Shown here in pieces: positions 42,302 through 51,467 of a DNA stretch of 64,000 bases. The number at the start of each line of letters is the position of its first letter. Within the stretch, counting starts at the first letter, position 1. Below the pieces are notes generated by a model. That model worked only from the letters and a program-made list of their open reading frames with translations. It made no database searches and had not been told where the DNA came from. The position numbers were made by a program, and so were the translations under genes. Origin of the DNA: JACQAP01 sp035275265 (lineage in GTDB: Bacteria; Pseudomonadota; Gammaproteobacteria; Burkholderiales; JACQAP01); NCBI GenBank assembly GCA_035275265.1, contig DATENC010000001.1, positions 1-64,000 on the forward strand, in the 5' to 3' direction.

Positions 42302-44866
42302 TCACGCCTCACGCGAGCGCGGCAGAACCTTGACCAGCTCCGACCACAGTATTCCGGCCGATGCCGCCAGAGTGCATAGGAGTAGGTCTGACCATGCTAA
42401 AGCCTCGAAATTGAAGATCCGCTGCATTGGTGGGAGATAGAGCGCTACAACGAGCCCTCCGAGGGCGCCACCGATCACCCACCAGAGTGCTCGGTTCGAC
42501 GTGCACAGTGTCGCGACGATACTGCGGCTCTGCGAACGGTTGGAAAGGATCAGTGCAGCATTGCCCAGCACCAACGCGGTGAACGCCATAGCGCGCGCAC
42601 GCTCCTGGCTGAATCCATGGTCGAGTACCAGGAAATACAGCACCGCTACCGCAATCAGCACGGCCATCCCCTGCGAGAACGAGTACCAGAGTAAACGGCC
42701 CCCGAGCAACGGCTCCTTCGGGTTGCGCGGTGGCCGCCGCATGGCAGACGGATGGGCCGGTTCGGCCTCGAAGGCGATCGAGCATGCCGGGTCGATCACG
42801 AACTCCAGGAATACAATGTGCACCGGTGCAAACACCAGCGGCCAGCCGAACAGCAATGGCAGCAGCGCCATCCCCGCTATGGGTACGTGCACTGCGATCA
42901 AATAGCTCATCGCGTGGCGGATATTGTCGTAAATGCGGCGCCCCAACCGCACCGTCTCGACAATGGACTTAAAATCGTCCTCGAGCAGAACAAGCGACGC
43001 GGCCTCGCGTGCCACGTCGGTGCCTCGTCCGCCCATGGCCACGCCGATGTGCGCTGCTTTGAGCGCCGGAGCATCGTTCACGCCGTCGCCAGTCATGGCG
43101 ACGATTTCTCCGTTGTCTTTGAATGCCTCGACAAGGGCCAATTTCTGTTCCGGAACCACCCGCGCGAAGATGCTGACTTCCGACACGCGTGTGCGCAACT
43201 GCGCAGCACTCAAGCGTTCGAGCTGAGCGCCGGTCAGCAGCCCCCCGGGGGATTTCAATCCGATATCCGCGGCAATCGCCTGCGCCGTCCCCGGATAATC
43301 GCCGGTGATCATCACTACCCGGATGCCAGCGTCGTGGCACTCCTTGACTGCTGTCGGCACCGTCGACCTTACGGGGTCGGCCAATGCAATGAGTCCAAGA
43401 AACTTGAACGAGAACCCCGTGGGGCGAGCGGGAAACTCGCCCCCGTGAAAACGCGCCTCCGCCACACCGAGCACCCTGCGTCCACGCGATGCGATATGCG
43501 CGGTCTGCTGCAGGATGCTCGTCTGCAGCGCCGTGTCCGCGTTGCACAGCTTCGCGATTGCCTCTGGGGCACCCTTGGTCGCGACGACGACCTCGCCACC
43601 CTCTGCCCTCTGCCAGCAATGGGTAACTGCCAACAACTCCCGCGTGAGGTCGTACTCTTTGACCAGCCGCCAATGTTCGCGTATGCGTCCTGTCTCGGCA
43701 TCTTGCTGGACTGCGTAGCAAACAATCGCCCGTTCCATCGGGTCAAACGGATTGAGCTCGCATGCCATGGCAGCGTAGTGCGCAACCAGCCGCGCGCTTG
43801 CCGGCAGGGCACCGTGCGCGGCATCGTGATGATGGCCCGCGACCCCGAGTTCCGACACCACCATGCGGTTCTCGGTAAGCGTGCCGGTCTTGTCCACGCA
43901 CAGCACGGTCGCCGAACCAAGCGTCTCGATTGCCGGCATGCGCCGGGTTAGAACCTTTTTCTGAGAGATGCGCCAGGCGCCAAGTGCGAGAAAAACCGTA
44001 AGCACTACCGGAAACTCCTCCGGGAGCACCGCCATCGCCAGGGTGATGCCCGCCAGCAATCCTGCCAGCCAGTCGCTGCGCAATGTCCCATAGAGCACCA
44101 CTACCGCAAAACACAGCACGAGCCCGATCGCGGCGAACATCCTCGCAACGCGCGCGGTCTGAATCTGGAGCGGCGTATCCTGAACTTCCAGCATTTCGAG
44201 CGCGCTGCCGATGCGGCCGATCTGAGTCTGCGCACCGGTCGCCAGAATGCGTGCCTTTCCGTATCCCTGCACCACCAGCGCGCCGGAGAACACGAACGGC
44301 TGCGCATCGCCGCCGGGATTCGCCATCTCGTGCACCTCCACGGTCGGCGTTCTTTTGGATACAGGCAGGGACTCTCCGGTGAGAAGTGACTCGTCGGCAC
44401 TGAACTCGTTGCACTCGACCAACACGCCGTCGGCCGGCACGCGATCGCCTTCGTGCAGCAGCACCAGATCACCGGGCACGACCTCGCGGCCGGCGATGCG
44501 CTTTTCCTCGCCTCCGCGCAACACCAATGCCCGCGGACTGGACAGATCGCGGAGTGCCTCCAGAGCGCGCTCAGTCTTGCGTTCCTGATAAATGGTGATG
44601 CCGATCACCACTAACACAGATACCAGGAGGATCAGCGCTTCATGCAGGTCGCCGACGGCAAGGTAGATTGTGCCGCCAGCTACCAGCAGCAGCAGCATGG
44701 GTTCCCGCACCACTTCCCGCGCAATCCGCACTACGTCCCGACGTTTCGTAGAAGGCAATGCGTTGGGGCCGTGCTGAGCCAGGCGGCGTGCCGCCTCTCC
44801 ATCAGTCAAACCGATTTCGTTCAGACTGGTAGTCGCAGGCTGCTGACGTGCAGTCACTGCGTTCAC
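42302..44866 (-). CDS. Cation-transporting P-type ATPase (P2 type)
   Basis: An 854-aa P-type ATPase. N-terminal cation-ATPase domain (GLTDGEAARRLAQHGPNALP); actuator domain with TGES (LLTGESLPVSKR); PEEFPVVLTVFLALGAWR in helix 4; phosphorylation site DKTGTLTENRM with Asp near residue 325; TGDGVNDAPALKAAHIGVAMG in the P-domain. No metal-binding CxxC, so it is not a CopA-type pump; a Ca2+ or other cation pump of the P2 group is likely. I place the start at GTG 44866, which overlaps the preceding usp stop (GTGA); GTG 44857 is an alternative. Partner of the upstream tandem USP in an operon. Confidence 0.9.
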   Translation of the reverse strand: MNAVTARQQPATTSLNEIGLTDGEAARRLAQHGPNALPSTKRRDVVRIAREVVREPMLLLLVAGGTIYLAVGDLHEALILLVSVLVVIGITIYQERKTERALEALRDLSSPRALVLRGGEEKRIAGREVVPGDLVLLHEGDRVPADGVLVECNEFSADESLLTGESLPVSKRTPTVEVHEMANPGGDAQPFVFSGALVVQGYGKARILATGAQTQIGRIGSALEMLEVQDTPLQIQTARVARMFAAIGLVLCFAVVVLYGTLRSDWLAGLLAGITLAMAVLPEEFPVVLTVFLALGAWRISQKKVLTRRMPAIETLGSATVLCVDKTGTLTENRMVVSELGVAGHHHDAAHGALPASARLVAHYAAMACELNPFDPMERAIVCYAVQQDAETGRIREHWRLVKEYDLTRELLAVTHCWQRAEGGEVVVATKGAPEAIAKLCNADTALQTSILQQTAHIASRGRRVLGVAEARFHGGEFPARPTGFSFKFLGLIALADPVRSTVPTAVKECHDAGIRVVMITGDYPGTAQAIAADIGLKSPGGLLTGAQLERLSAAQLRTRVSEVSIFARVVPEQKLALVEAFKDNGEIVAMTGDGVNDAPALKAAHIGVAMGGRGTDVAREAASLVLLEDDFKSIVETVRLGRRIYDNIRHAMSYLIAVHVPIAGMALLPLLFGWPLVFAPVHIVFLEFVIDPACSIAFEAEPAHPSAMRRPPRNPKEPLLGGRLLWYSFSQGMAVLIAVAVLYFLVLDHGFSQERARAMAFTALVLGNAALILSNRSQSRSIVATLCTSNRALWWVIGGALGGLVVALYLPPMQRIFNFEALAWSDLLLCTLAASAGILWSELVKVLPRSREA

Positions 44867-45753
44867 TTGACGAGCGTGACGGGCATTTGCGAGAGGTGCA
44901 TTACCTGCAATGCGGTGGAGCCGATCATAACGTTCGCCAGTGCTCCCAGACCGCGCGTTCCCATTACGATCCGCGAGCATCGCCAGTGCGAAGCCTGGCT
45001 AACGATGGTCTGTCCGGGGTGGCCGATAAGGATGTGTTCATCGAAAGCCAAGCCCGCCTCCTGCAGCGATTTTTTCGCCGCGTCCAGCGCTTCCTCGCCT
45101 TCTGCACGGTAATAAGCGTCGATCGTATCCTGGGGCACGAAGCGCTGGACATTTCGCGAGGCGATCGGAATCTGCACACTGAGCAGCTGGACTCCGACAG
45201 GGATGCGCGCATCTCGCAGTGAGCACACGTAATCGACCGCCTTGGCGGCTGGTGAGGAGCCGTCAACCGCGAGCAAGATCCGATGGATCCCGTCGCGGTC
45301 CTCGACTCCGAGTTTGTGGGCCTCGGTCGGATTGGGCACGACCGTTACCGGTACCGGCGACAGATGCACGATCTTGTAAGCCACGGACCCAAATGCAAAG
45401 CTCTCCAGCGCGCTCATACCGCGGCTGCCAACTACCACCTCCTCGCATCCCTGGGACCGAACCAAATCGATGATGCGGTCCGAAGGATTGCCCCATTCGC
45501 AATGGAAACGGTAATCGATGCCTGCAGCGTCGAGCATCCGGCGCGCCGGCGCGGTGTCCGAGTCCGCCCCGCGTAGCAGACTCTGTTGCTGGGGAGTGAG
45601 CAAGGCCGCCATCCGCAGTGTCAACACTTTGACAAGATGGACTTCGCATGGCCGCAGGCGCGCGGCGTGCCCCGCCAAATACGCGGCGGCGCGATTCGCA
45701 TGGGTGGAACCGTCGATTGCGAGCAGAAAACTGTAAGGGGTTTCTTTCACCAT
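44863..45753 (-). CDS. Universal stress protein, tandem UspA domains
   Basis: A 296-aa protein with two UspA domains. Each has an ATP-binding loop of the G-x2-G-x9-G(S/T) type: GSRGMSALESFAFGSVAYK and GTRGLGALANVMIGSTALQ. A -10-like TAGAAT at 45792-45787 puts transcription start near 45780, ruling out the upstream GTG 45783; between ATG 45765 and 45753 I choose 45753, which has GGGG upstream. FNR-type site at 45814-45827. Co-transcribed with the P-type ATPase, a pairing seen under Anr control in pseudomonads. Confidence 0.88.
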   Translation of the reverse strand: MVKETPYSFLLAIDGSTHANRAAAYLAGHAARLRPCEVHLVKVLTLRMAALLTPQQQSLLRGADSDTAPARRMLDAAGIDYRFHCEWGNPSDRIIDLVRSQGCEEVVVGSRGMSALESFAFGSVAYKIVHLSPVPVTVVPNPTEAHKLGVEDRDGIHRILLAVDGSSPAAKAVDYVCSLRDARIPVGVQLLSVQIPIASRNVQRFVPQDTIDAYYRAEGEEALDAAKKSLQEAGLAFDEHILIGHPGQTIVSQASHWRCSRIVMGTRGLGALANVMIGSTALQVMHLSQMPVTLVK

Positions 45754-45813
45754 CGTGCGCCCCATTCGTAGGATTTTCAGCACGCAATTCTATGCGATGC
45801 TACGCCGCGACCG

Positions 45814-45827
45814 TTGACTTGTGTCAA
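45814..45827 (-). promoter_or_regulatory. FNR/DNR-type site for usp/P-ATPase operon
   Basis: TTGACTTGTGTCAA, with a -10-like TAGAAT at 45792-45787, centre near -41 (class II position). Confidence 0.75.
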
Positions 45828-45879
45828 CCCGGCGGTTTGGGAGCAAGGTAGGCTGCCATTGGCTGCTTAAGAGGATTGC

Positions 45880-47133
45880 ATGCAAGAGTTCAAGCGAATC
45901 GCCGGTCTTGTGGTCGCTACTACCAAGAGCAATGCAATATCAGGTTTCGTCAAGCCTGGATTCGAAGCCGTGCGGGAAGCCTTCACTGAGAACTTCGAGC
46001 GCCGTAATGAACTTGGTGCTGCCTGCTGTATCTACTACCGCGGCGACAAAGTAGTCGACCTATGGGGTGGCCTCAGAAATGAGGCCACCGGAAAACCTTG
46101 GGGAGAGCATACGATGGTCATCGTGTTCTCGACCACCAAGGGATTGGCAGGTTTGGCCATGGCGCTCGCTCATTCGCGGCGATTGTTTGACTACGACGAT
46201 CGCATCTCACAGTACTGGCCCGAGTTTGCGCAACAGGGCAAGGACAAGATCACTATCCGGCAACTGCTGGCACACCAGGCAGGGCTTTTTGCATTCGATG
46301 AGCTAGATGACAGGAGCACCTTGGCAGATTTGGACCGTTTGGCTGTGGTCCTGGCACGGCAGAAACCAGCGCATGAGCCAGGAACGGAGCAGGTTTACCA
46401 CGCGCTGACGCTTGGGTACTACCAAAGCGAGCTTTTGCGCCGGGTCGACCCTAAACACCGCAGCATAGGAAAGTACTTTCAGGATGAAATTGCCGCGCCG
46501 CTCGGCCTCGATTTCTATATTCGACTCCCCGAAGAAATTCCCAATTCCAGGCTGGCCACCCTCCGGCAAGCCAAAATTGGCTTGTTGGCGATATTCACCA
46601 TGCCGATCCCCTTGGTGCTCGCCTCGATGAACCCGCGTTCTGCGATCCGCAGAGCGCTAGTGGGGTCGCTGTTTTCAGTGGACAACGAACGCGTCTATGC
46701 CCGGAATTTTGAAGTTCCTTCTGGAGGCGGAGTTGGAACGGCACGCGCCATTGCCCGCGCATACAGCGTTTTTGCGACGGGCGGGAAAGAGCTTGGATTG
46801 CGAGAGGAGACGCTCCGGCAGCTTATGGCGCCGGCTGTCGCGCCGCTGAAGGGATTCCGCGATGGGGCCCTAAAAGCGGAGATACCATTTTCTCTCGGTT
46901 TCGCGAAGCCCAATCCGAAGAACCCCTTCGGTTCTCCTGCCTCGTTCGGGATGCCAGGGTCAGGAGGTTCATTTGGGTTTGCCGACCCGCAAGCCGGGAT
47001 AGGATACGGATACGTCCTCAACGGGATGGGCACGCACTTGACGGACCCCCGAGATCTCGCTCTGCGCACGGCAATGTATCGCTCAATTGGCGAGAGTGAC
47101 GTTACTTTACGCAGCTTGCGTAGAGGCCCCTAA
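45880..47133 (+). CDS. Serine hydrolase, class C beta-lactamase-like
   Basis: A 417-aa protein of the class C beta-lactamase/esterase group. The nucleophile motif is S84-TTK (SxxK), followed by LLAHQAGL, YHALTLGYYQSELLRRV and, near the C-terminus, GSGGSFGFADPQAGIGYGYVLN. The Tyr motif is YHA, not the YxN of beta-lactamases, so an esterase or peptidase role is more likely than antibiotic resistance. No signal peptide is evident. GC appears slightly lower than its neighbours. Confidence 0.9.
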   Translation: MQEFKRIAGLVVATTKSNAISGFVKPGFEAVREAFTENFERRNELGAACCIYYRGDKVVDLWGGLRNEATGKPWGEHTMVIVFSTTKGLAGLAMALAHSRRLFDYDDRISQYWPEFAQQGKDKITIRQLLAHQAGLFAFDELDDRSTLADLDRLAVVLARQKPAHEPGTEQVYHALTLGYYQSELLRRVDPKHRSIGKYFQDEIAAPLGLDFYIRLPEEIPNSRLATLRQAKIGLLAIFTMPIPLVLASMNPRSAIRRALVGSLFSVDNERVYARNFEVPSGGGVGTARAIARAYSVFATGGKELGLREETLRQLMAPAVAPLKGFRDGALKAEIPFSLGFAKPNPKNPFGSPASFGMPGSGGSFGFADPQAGIGYGYVLNGMGTHLTDPRDLALRTAMYRSIGESDVTLRSLRRGP

Positions 47134-47477
47134 CCAACGAGCAGAGTCGATCTGGTGCTCGGTCTGTGCCTGTTGTCTTGGGGCAACTAGATCAGAACGC
47201 TCGTCTTACGGATACGCAATGACGTACCCGATCGAGCCTTCTAATCGCGTTGCTGACCGAACCCATACCACGTCGCATCGCCCCTCGGCTCGGTGCTAGC
47301 GAACTCGAACGTTGAATGTCCGCTTCGGTTCGTAAGCCGCGTCGACTTTCGGGCACTGTCGGTCAGATCAAACCGGAATTACCATGTCTTATCGGCAATC
47401 GACGTTACGTTATTGTCGCTGATCCCAGACCGAGGACGTGCCAAAATCGCGCGACATCACCCCACGCGAAATGACCC
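47134..47477. other. Gene-poor region between serine hydrolase and esterase
   Basis: About 344 bases with no credible gene. A CTTTCGGGCACTGTCGG stretch near 47350 is loosely like one seen around 25240-25300 and may be debris of the same kind. No terminator is visible. Confidence 0.35.
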
Positions 47478-48584
47478 ATGGCCCTCAAACGCCCCAAAGG
47501 CTCCGCAGGCACGCTGGTCGTGCTGGAACACACCTCGAAGATCCTCCAGGACAATCCCCTCGGCGATCCGCACGTGCGCAACCTGGCGGTGTGGCTGCCG
47601 CCTCAATACGACGAAGGCCGGGGCAGCCGCCGCTTCCCGGTGCTCTACGATTTGGTCGGCTTCACCGGCTCCGGGCTTTCACACACTAACTGGAGGCCGT
47701 TCAACGACAACGTCCCGGAACGCGCGGCGCGGCTTATCCGGGAGCAGAAGATGGGGCCGGCGATTTTCGTTTTTCCGGACTGCTTCACGGCGCTGGGCGG
47801 CAACCAGTACGTGAACTCGTCCGCGATCGGCAACTACGCGGACTACCTCACGCGCGAGATCATTCCCTTCGTCGATCGCGAGTTCCGGACGCTTGCGAGC
47901 CGCGAGCATCGTGGTTGCTTCGGCAAATCATCCGGCGGCTACGGTTCGATTATCCATGGCATGAAGTACGCGAAATATTGGGGTGCGCTCGCCGATCACT
48001 CCGGCGACGCGTATTTCGATTTCGTCTACTGGCACGACTGGCCGAACACGCTCAACGAACTTGCCAAGCATTGCATGCCCAAACGAAAACCCGGCGCCTA
48101 CCACGCGCGCGGCGAAGCGAGACGCAAGGGTCTTGCCGAAGGCCTGGACGACGGTCGCGTCAGACGCTTTCTCGCGCACGTCTGGAAAAAGGAAAAGCTC
48201 ACGCCTGCGGAAGGCCACTGCATCATGAACCTTTGCATGGCGGCCACCTACGATCCGGACCCGAGAGCGCCCAACGGCTTTCGCGTGCCGTTCAACATGG
48301 AATCGGGCGAGCTGATCGAGAAACGCTGGAGCAAGTGGCGCGAGCACGACCCGATCCGTCTCGTCGCTAAGTACCGGGACAACCTCAAGTCGCTGCGCGC
48401 CATTTACATAGATTGCGGCTGGCGCGACCAGTACCACATCCACTACGGCTCACGCATCCTGTCCAAGCGCCTCGCCGCCGCCGGTATCCGTCACACGTAC
48501 GAGGAATTCGACGACGACCACTCCGATATCGACTACCGGATGGACGTGAGCCTGCCGTTTCTCTACAAGGCGCTGAAGCCCTGA
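47478..48584 (+). CDS. Alpha/beta-hydrolase esterase (esterase D-like)
   Basis: A 368-aa alpha/beta hydrolase. N-terminal LVVLEHTSKILQDNPLGDPHVRNLAVWLPP; oxyanion region FPDCFTALGGNQYVNSSAIG; nucleophile in GCFGKSSGGYGS (GxSxG type, Ser near residue 155); acid in DCGWRDQYH; His in DDDHSDIDYR. Family resembles bacterial esterases with enterochelin-esterase-like folds. Substrate unknown. ATG at 47478. Confidence 0.85.
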   Translation: MALKRPKGSAGTLVVLEHTSKILQDNPLGDPHVRNLAVWLPPQYDEGRGSRRFPVLYDLVGFTGSGLSHTNWRPFNDNVPERAARLIREQKMGPAIFVFPDCFTALGGNQYVNSSAIGNYADYLTREIIPFVDREFRTLASREHRGCFGKSSGGYGSIIHGMKYAKYWGALADHSGDAYFDFVYWHDWPNTLNELAKHCMPKRKPGAYHARGEARRKGLAEGLDDGRVRRFLAHVWKKEKLTPAEGHCIMNLCMAATYDPDPRAPNGFRVPFNMESGELIEKRWSKWREHDPIRLVAKYRDNLKSLRAIYIDCGWRDQYHIHYGSRILSKRLAAAGIRHTYEEFDDDHSDIDYRMDVSLPFLYKALKP

Positions 48585-48604
48585 GTGCTAGGGCTCGGGC
48601 CTCG

Positions 48605-49852
48605 TCACCTTGGCGGTCGGTCCATTTGACATCTCAGATTGGGCACGGTGTCTTTTGCCGCGATGAGCGTTTCTGTCTTCCAGCCGTAACCGGTCTTCTC
48701 CTCGTCATGCTCGACGCCCGGCTGTCCCGCCTTGGCGAAGCTCAGGAGGTAAATGGGTGAGATCATCTGGTGATCTTCGGCGCGCATCCACGATGCCCCG
48801 CTCGGCCCTTCAAACTTCATTCCTTCGAGGGCATAGGCGACCTTTACGGGGTCAGTGGAACCCGCTTTATTCATGGCGCTCGCGGTCATTTCCATCACGC
48901 GATGGGTCGGTAAGTAGGTCAAGTTGGTGACGGCATGGTATTTGGTCTTGTACTCCAACAACGTCCTTTGCTTGGCAGAGTCGGCGGCGTTGATGTTCCA
49001 CGCATAGAGCGTCTTGACGCGATCTGCCCCGGCGGCGCCGATTGCTCCCGGCGTGCCAAAGAATGCGGCAAGCAGGGTGTAGTACGTCGACTTCAGGCCC
49101 ACCTCGTTGCTCGCCTTGATGAGCAGCGATAGGTCATTGCCCCAGTTCCCGGTCATGACGCTGTCTGCCTCGGAAGCATGGATCTTGGCTACGTAGGGAG
49201 CGAAATCCTTCACTTTTCCGAGCGGAATCAATTCGTCCCCCACGATTTGTATATCCGGACGTTTTGCCCCCAGCATTTCCTTGGACACCTTGCTGACTGC
49301 CTGTCCGTAGGCATAGTCCTGGTTGATCAGGTAGACCTTGTGGATCGATGTCTGTCTTGCCATGTAATCGGTCAGGACATTTACTTGCATGTCCGCGTGG
49401 GCCTCGAACCGGAAATGCCAGAAACTGCACTTGGATTCCGTCAACGCGGGGTCCAACGCTCCGTAGTCAAGGAACAGAACCGCGCGATCGGGATTCCGCG
49501 CGTTGTGCTTTCCCACGGCGTCCGTGATCGCATGGGCAATATTTGACACGCCCGAAATGATGTAGCGCATGTCCTGATCGATGGTCTGCTTGAGGACGAT
49601 CAACGATTCCTGTGGATTGCCTTTGTTGTCGAAGGGCACGAGCTCGAATTTTTTGCCACCCAACACGCCGCCGCGTGAATTGACTATGTCGGTAGCCGCC
49701 GCGACATTCTTCAAGGTTTCTTCGCCTTGAAGTGCGAACGGACCGCTCAGGGAACCAAGGAAAGCAATCTTGATCGTGTCGGCGGCGCCTGCACCGGAGA
49801 ATGCCAAGGCGAGAATTGACGCAACGACTGTGCGTATCAGTGTGCGTGACAT
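48605..49852 (-). CDS. ABC transporter substrate-binding protein (branched-chain amino acid type)
   Basis: A 415-aa periplasmic binding protein: signal peptide (SRTLIRTVVASILALAFSGAGAA), then DTIKIAFLGSLSGPFALQGEE, the LivJ/HAAT start. The core shows LINQDYAYGQAVSKV and VMTGNWGNDLSLLIKAS. ATG at 49852 has AAGGAG seven bases upstream; longer upstream frame is not coding. No permease or ATPase nearby, so like the copy at 6.1 kb it is an orphan. Confidence 0.9.
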   Translation of the reverse strand: MSRTLIRTVVASILALAFSGAGAADTIKIAFLGSLSGPFALQGEETLKNVAAATDIVNSRGGVLGGKKFELVPFDNKGNPQESLIVLKQTIDQDMRYIISGVSNIAHAITDAVGKHNARNPDRAVLFLDYGALDPALTESKCSFWHFRFEAHADMQVNVLTDYMARQTSIHKVYLINQDYAYGQAVSKVSKEMLGAKRPDIQIVGDELIPLGKVKDFAPYVAKIHASEADSVMTGNWGNDLSLLIKASNEVGLKSTYYTLLAAFFGTPGAIGAAGADRVKTLYAWNINAADSAKQRTLLEYKTKYHAVTNLTYLPTHRVMEMTASAMNKAGSTDPVKVAYALEGMKFEGPSGASWMRAEDHQMISPIYLLSFAKAGQPGVEHDEEKTGYGWKTETLIAAKDTVPNLRCQMDRPPR

Positions 49853-50105
49853 AGCGGTCTCCTTCCGAATTTTCTCACCGTGAAAAAGATCCTCTTGCAG
49901 AGAATGACGCCGGAAAAGTCGTGTGTCAATGACAGGGCTACCCGCAATGTCGTGATGTGCGCACATCAGCGCGATCGTCCTGAGTTGGTGGCCGGCTGCC
50001 GCCGCTTTACAAAACTTTACGCTGGGGAGAACGGGCGTTAACGCCAGGCGGCTAATGTGGCGCCATCGGGCAATGGTGCTCGACCTTCTTGACGGAGACA
50101 CAGAT

Positions 50106-50642
50106 ATGGAAACCCTGCAAACTTCCCCCCAATCCTCTTCGCGCTGCCATCATTCCGGCGGTGCCCGCTTCGGACGTGGTGCCCTTTTCCTGATCATCGC
50201 GCTGGCCGCGGGCTTTGTCGGAGGCTACGCGAGCAAATCCTTCGCGCATGATCCTGGCAGCCTGATGTCGGAAACGATGAATCCGGCGCAGATCGACGAA
50301 CGTGTCGAGCGCATGGTCAAGCACCTTGCTGTGGAGGTGGATGCCACGCCGGAACAGAAGGACAAGCTGACTGCCATCGCGAAAAGCGCTGCACATGACC
50401 TCGCGCCGTTGCGCGGCAACATGAAGCGAGCGCGCCAGCAGGCCATCGATCTCATGAACGCGGAGAAAGTGGACCGTGCCGCAATCGAGAACCTTCGCGC
50501 CGAGCAGCTTGCGTTGATGGATGCGTCCTCGAAGCGGTTGACCCAGGCACTGGCGGACGCGGCCGATGTGCTGACGGTGGAACAACGCAAGAAACTTGCT
50601 GAGCGTGCGCAGCGCTTCGGTCGCCGGTTCCATCACGGTTGA
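50106..50642 (+). CDS. Spy/CpxP-like periplasmic stress protein
   Basis: A 178-aa protein with an N-terminal signal/anchor (ALFLIIALAAGFVGGYASKSFA) and a helical LTxxQ-type body: VDATPEQKDKLTAIAKSAAHD and a second VLTVEQRKKLAERAQRFGRRFHHG. Spy/CpxP proteins bind misfolded periplasmic protein and restrain a Cpx-type kinase. ATG at 50106; GGAGA upstream. About 115 bases before a CpxR-like regulator, matching cpxP-cpxRA order. Confidence 0.85.
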   Translation: METLQTSPQSSSRCHHSGGARFGRGALFLIIALAAGFVGGYASKSFAHDPGSLMSETMNPAQIDERVERMVKHLAVEVDATPEQKDKLTAIAKSAAHDLAPLRGNMKRARQQAIDLMNAEKVDRAAIENLRAEQLALMDASSKRLTQALADAADVLTVEQRKKLAERAQRFGRRFHHG

Positions 50643-50655
50643 CATATTCCCCTCC

Positions 50656-50714
50656 CCCCTCTCCCCTCGCGGGACACATGTACCCGGATGGGTAGAGGGC
50701 TGGGGAGAGGGGGA
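50656..50714. repeat. Long GC-rich inverted repeat between Spy-like gene and regulator
   Basis: A 12-base arm CCCCCTCTCCCC (50656-50667) pairs perfectly with GGGGAGAGGGGG (50703-50714) across a 35-base loop. No T-run; may be an intergenic repeat element or attenuator. Confidence 0.6.
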
Positions 50715-50758
50715 GCCCTTCGACAAGCCCGGCTCGTGCGGGTAAATTCAGGCTCACC

Positions 50759-51460
50759 GTGCCAGCAAATTCCCCATCCAGCCGCATCCTTTTGATCGAA
50801 GACGACCCCCGCCTGGCCTCGCTGGTCAGCGAATATCTGGGCGAGGCGGGATATCGCGTCACTGTCGCCGAAACCGGTGCTACCGGCTTGGACCGCGCGG
50901 CGCGCGAACCCTTCGATGCGCTGGTGCTGGACCTGATGCTGCCCGACATGGATGGCCTGGAAGTGTGCCGCAAGCTGCGCGCCGATTCCGCGCTGCCGAT
51001 CCTCATGCTCACGGCGCGCGGCGACGCGATGGACCGCGTCGTCGGCCTGGAAATGGGCGCGGATGATTATCTGCCCAAGCCCTTCGAACCGCGCGAACTG
51101 CTAGCGCGACTGCGTGCGATCCTGCGGCGCGGCAGAAGGGGCGTTTCGGCAGATGTGCTGCGCTTCGGCCGGCTGGAAATCGACCGCGGCGCCCGCGCGG
51201 TACGCGTCGATGGCGTGGCGCGTGAGATGACCAGTCATCAGTTCGCGCTGCTGCTCGCCCTGGCGGAAAGCGCCGGTCGCGTTATTTCGCGAGAGGTGCT
51301 GATGGAAAAATTGAAAGGTGAAACCCTGGAAGCCTTCGACCGTTCCATCGATGTGCATATCTCGCGCATCCGTGCCGCGATCGAGGACGATGCGAAAAAA
51401 CCGCGCCGGATCGTCACCGTGCGCGGAAGCGGCTACGTGTTCGCCCGGCAGCAGGATTGA
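50759..51460 (+). CDS. OmpR-family response regulator (CpxR-like)
   Basis: A 233-aa regulator: receiver with acidic IEDDPR, phospho-Asp in ALVLDLMLPDMDG, Thr in MLTARG and Lys in YLPKPFEP; then an OmpR/PhoB winged helix (LRFGRLEIDRGARAVRV, SREVLMEKLKG, SIDVHISRIRAAIEDD, VRGSGYVFA). GTG start at 50759. Pairs with the kinase eight bases downstream. Confidence 0.94.
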   Translation: MPANSPSSRILLIEDDPRLASLVSEYLGEAGYRVTVAETGATGLDRAAREPFDALVLDLMLPDMDGLEVCRKLRADSALPILMLTARGDAMDRVVGLEMGADDYLPKPFEPRELLARLRAILRRGRRGVSADVLRFGRLEIDRGARAVRVDGVAREMTSHQFALLLALAESAGRVISREVLMEKLKGETLEAFDRSIDVHISRIRAAIEDDAKKPRRIVTVRGSGYVFARQQD

Positions 51461-51467
51461 GTCGTCG

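Noticed and set aside
42302..44866. Copper-exporting CopA-type ATPase
   Set aside because: No N-terminal HMA domain and no CPC motif in helix; PEEFP marks a P2-type pump.
45880..47133. Antibiotic-resistance beta-lactamase
   Set aside because: Has the SxxK motif but YHA instead of YxN, no clear signal peptide and esterase-like C-terminus; called a serine hydrolase only.
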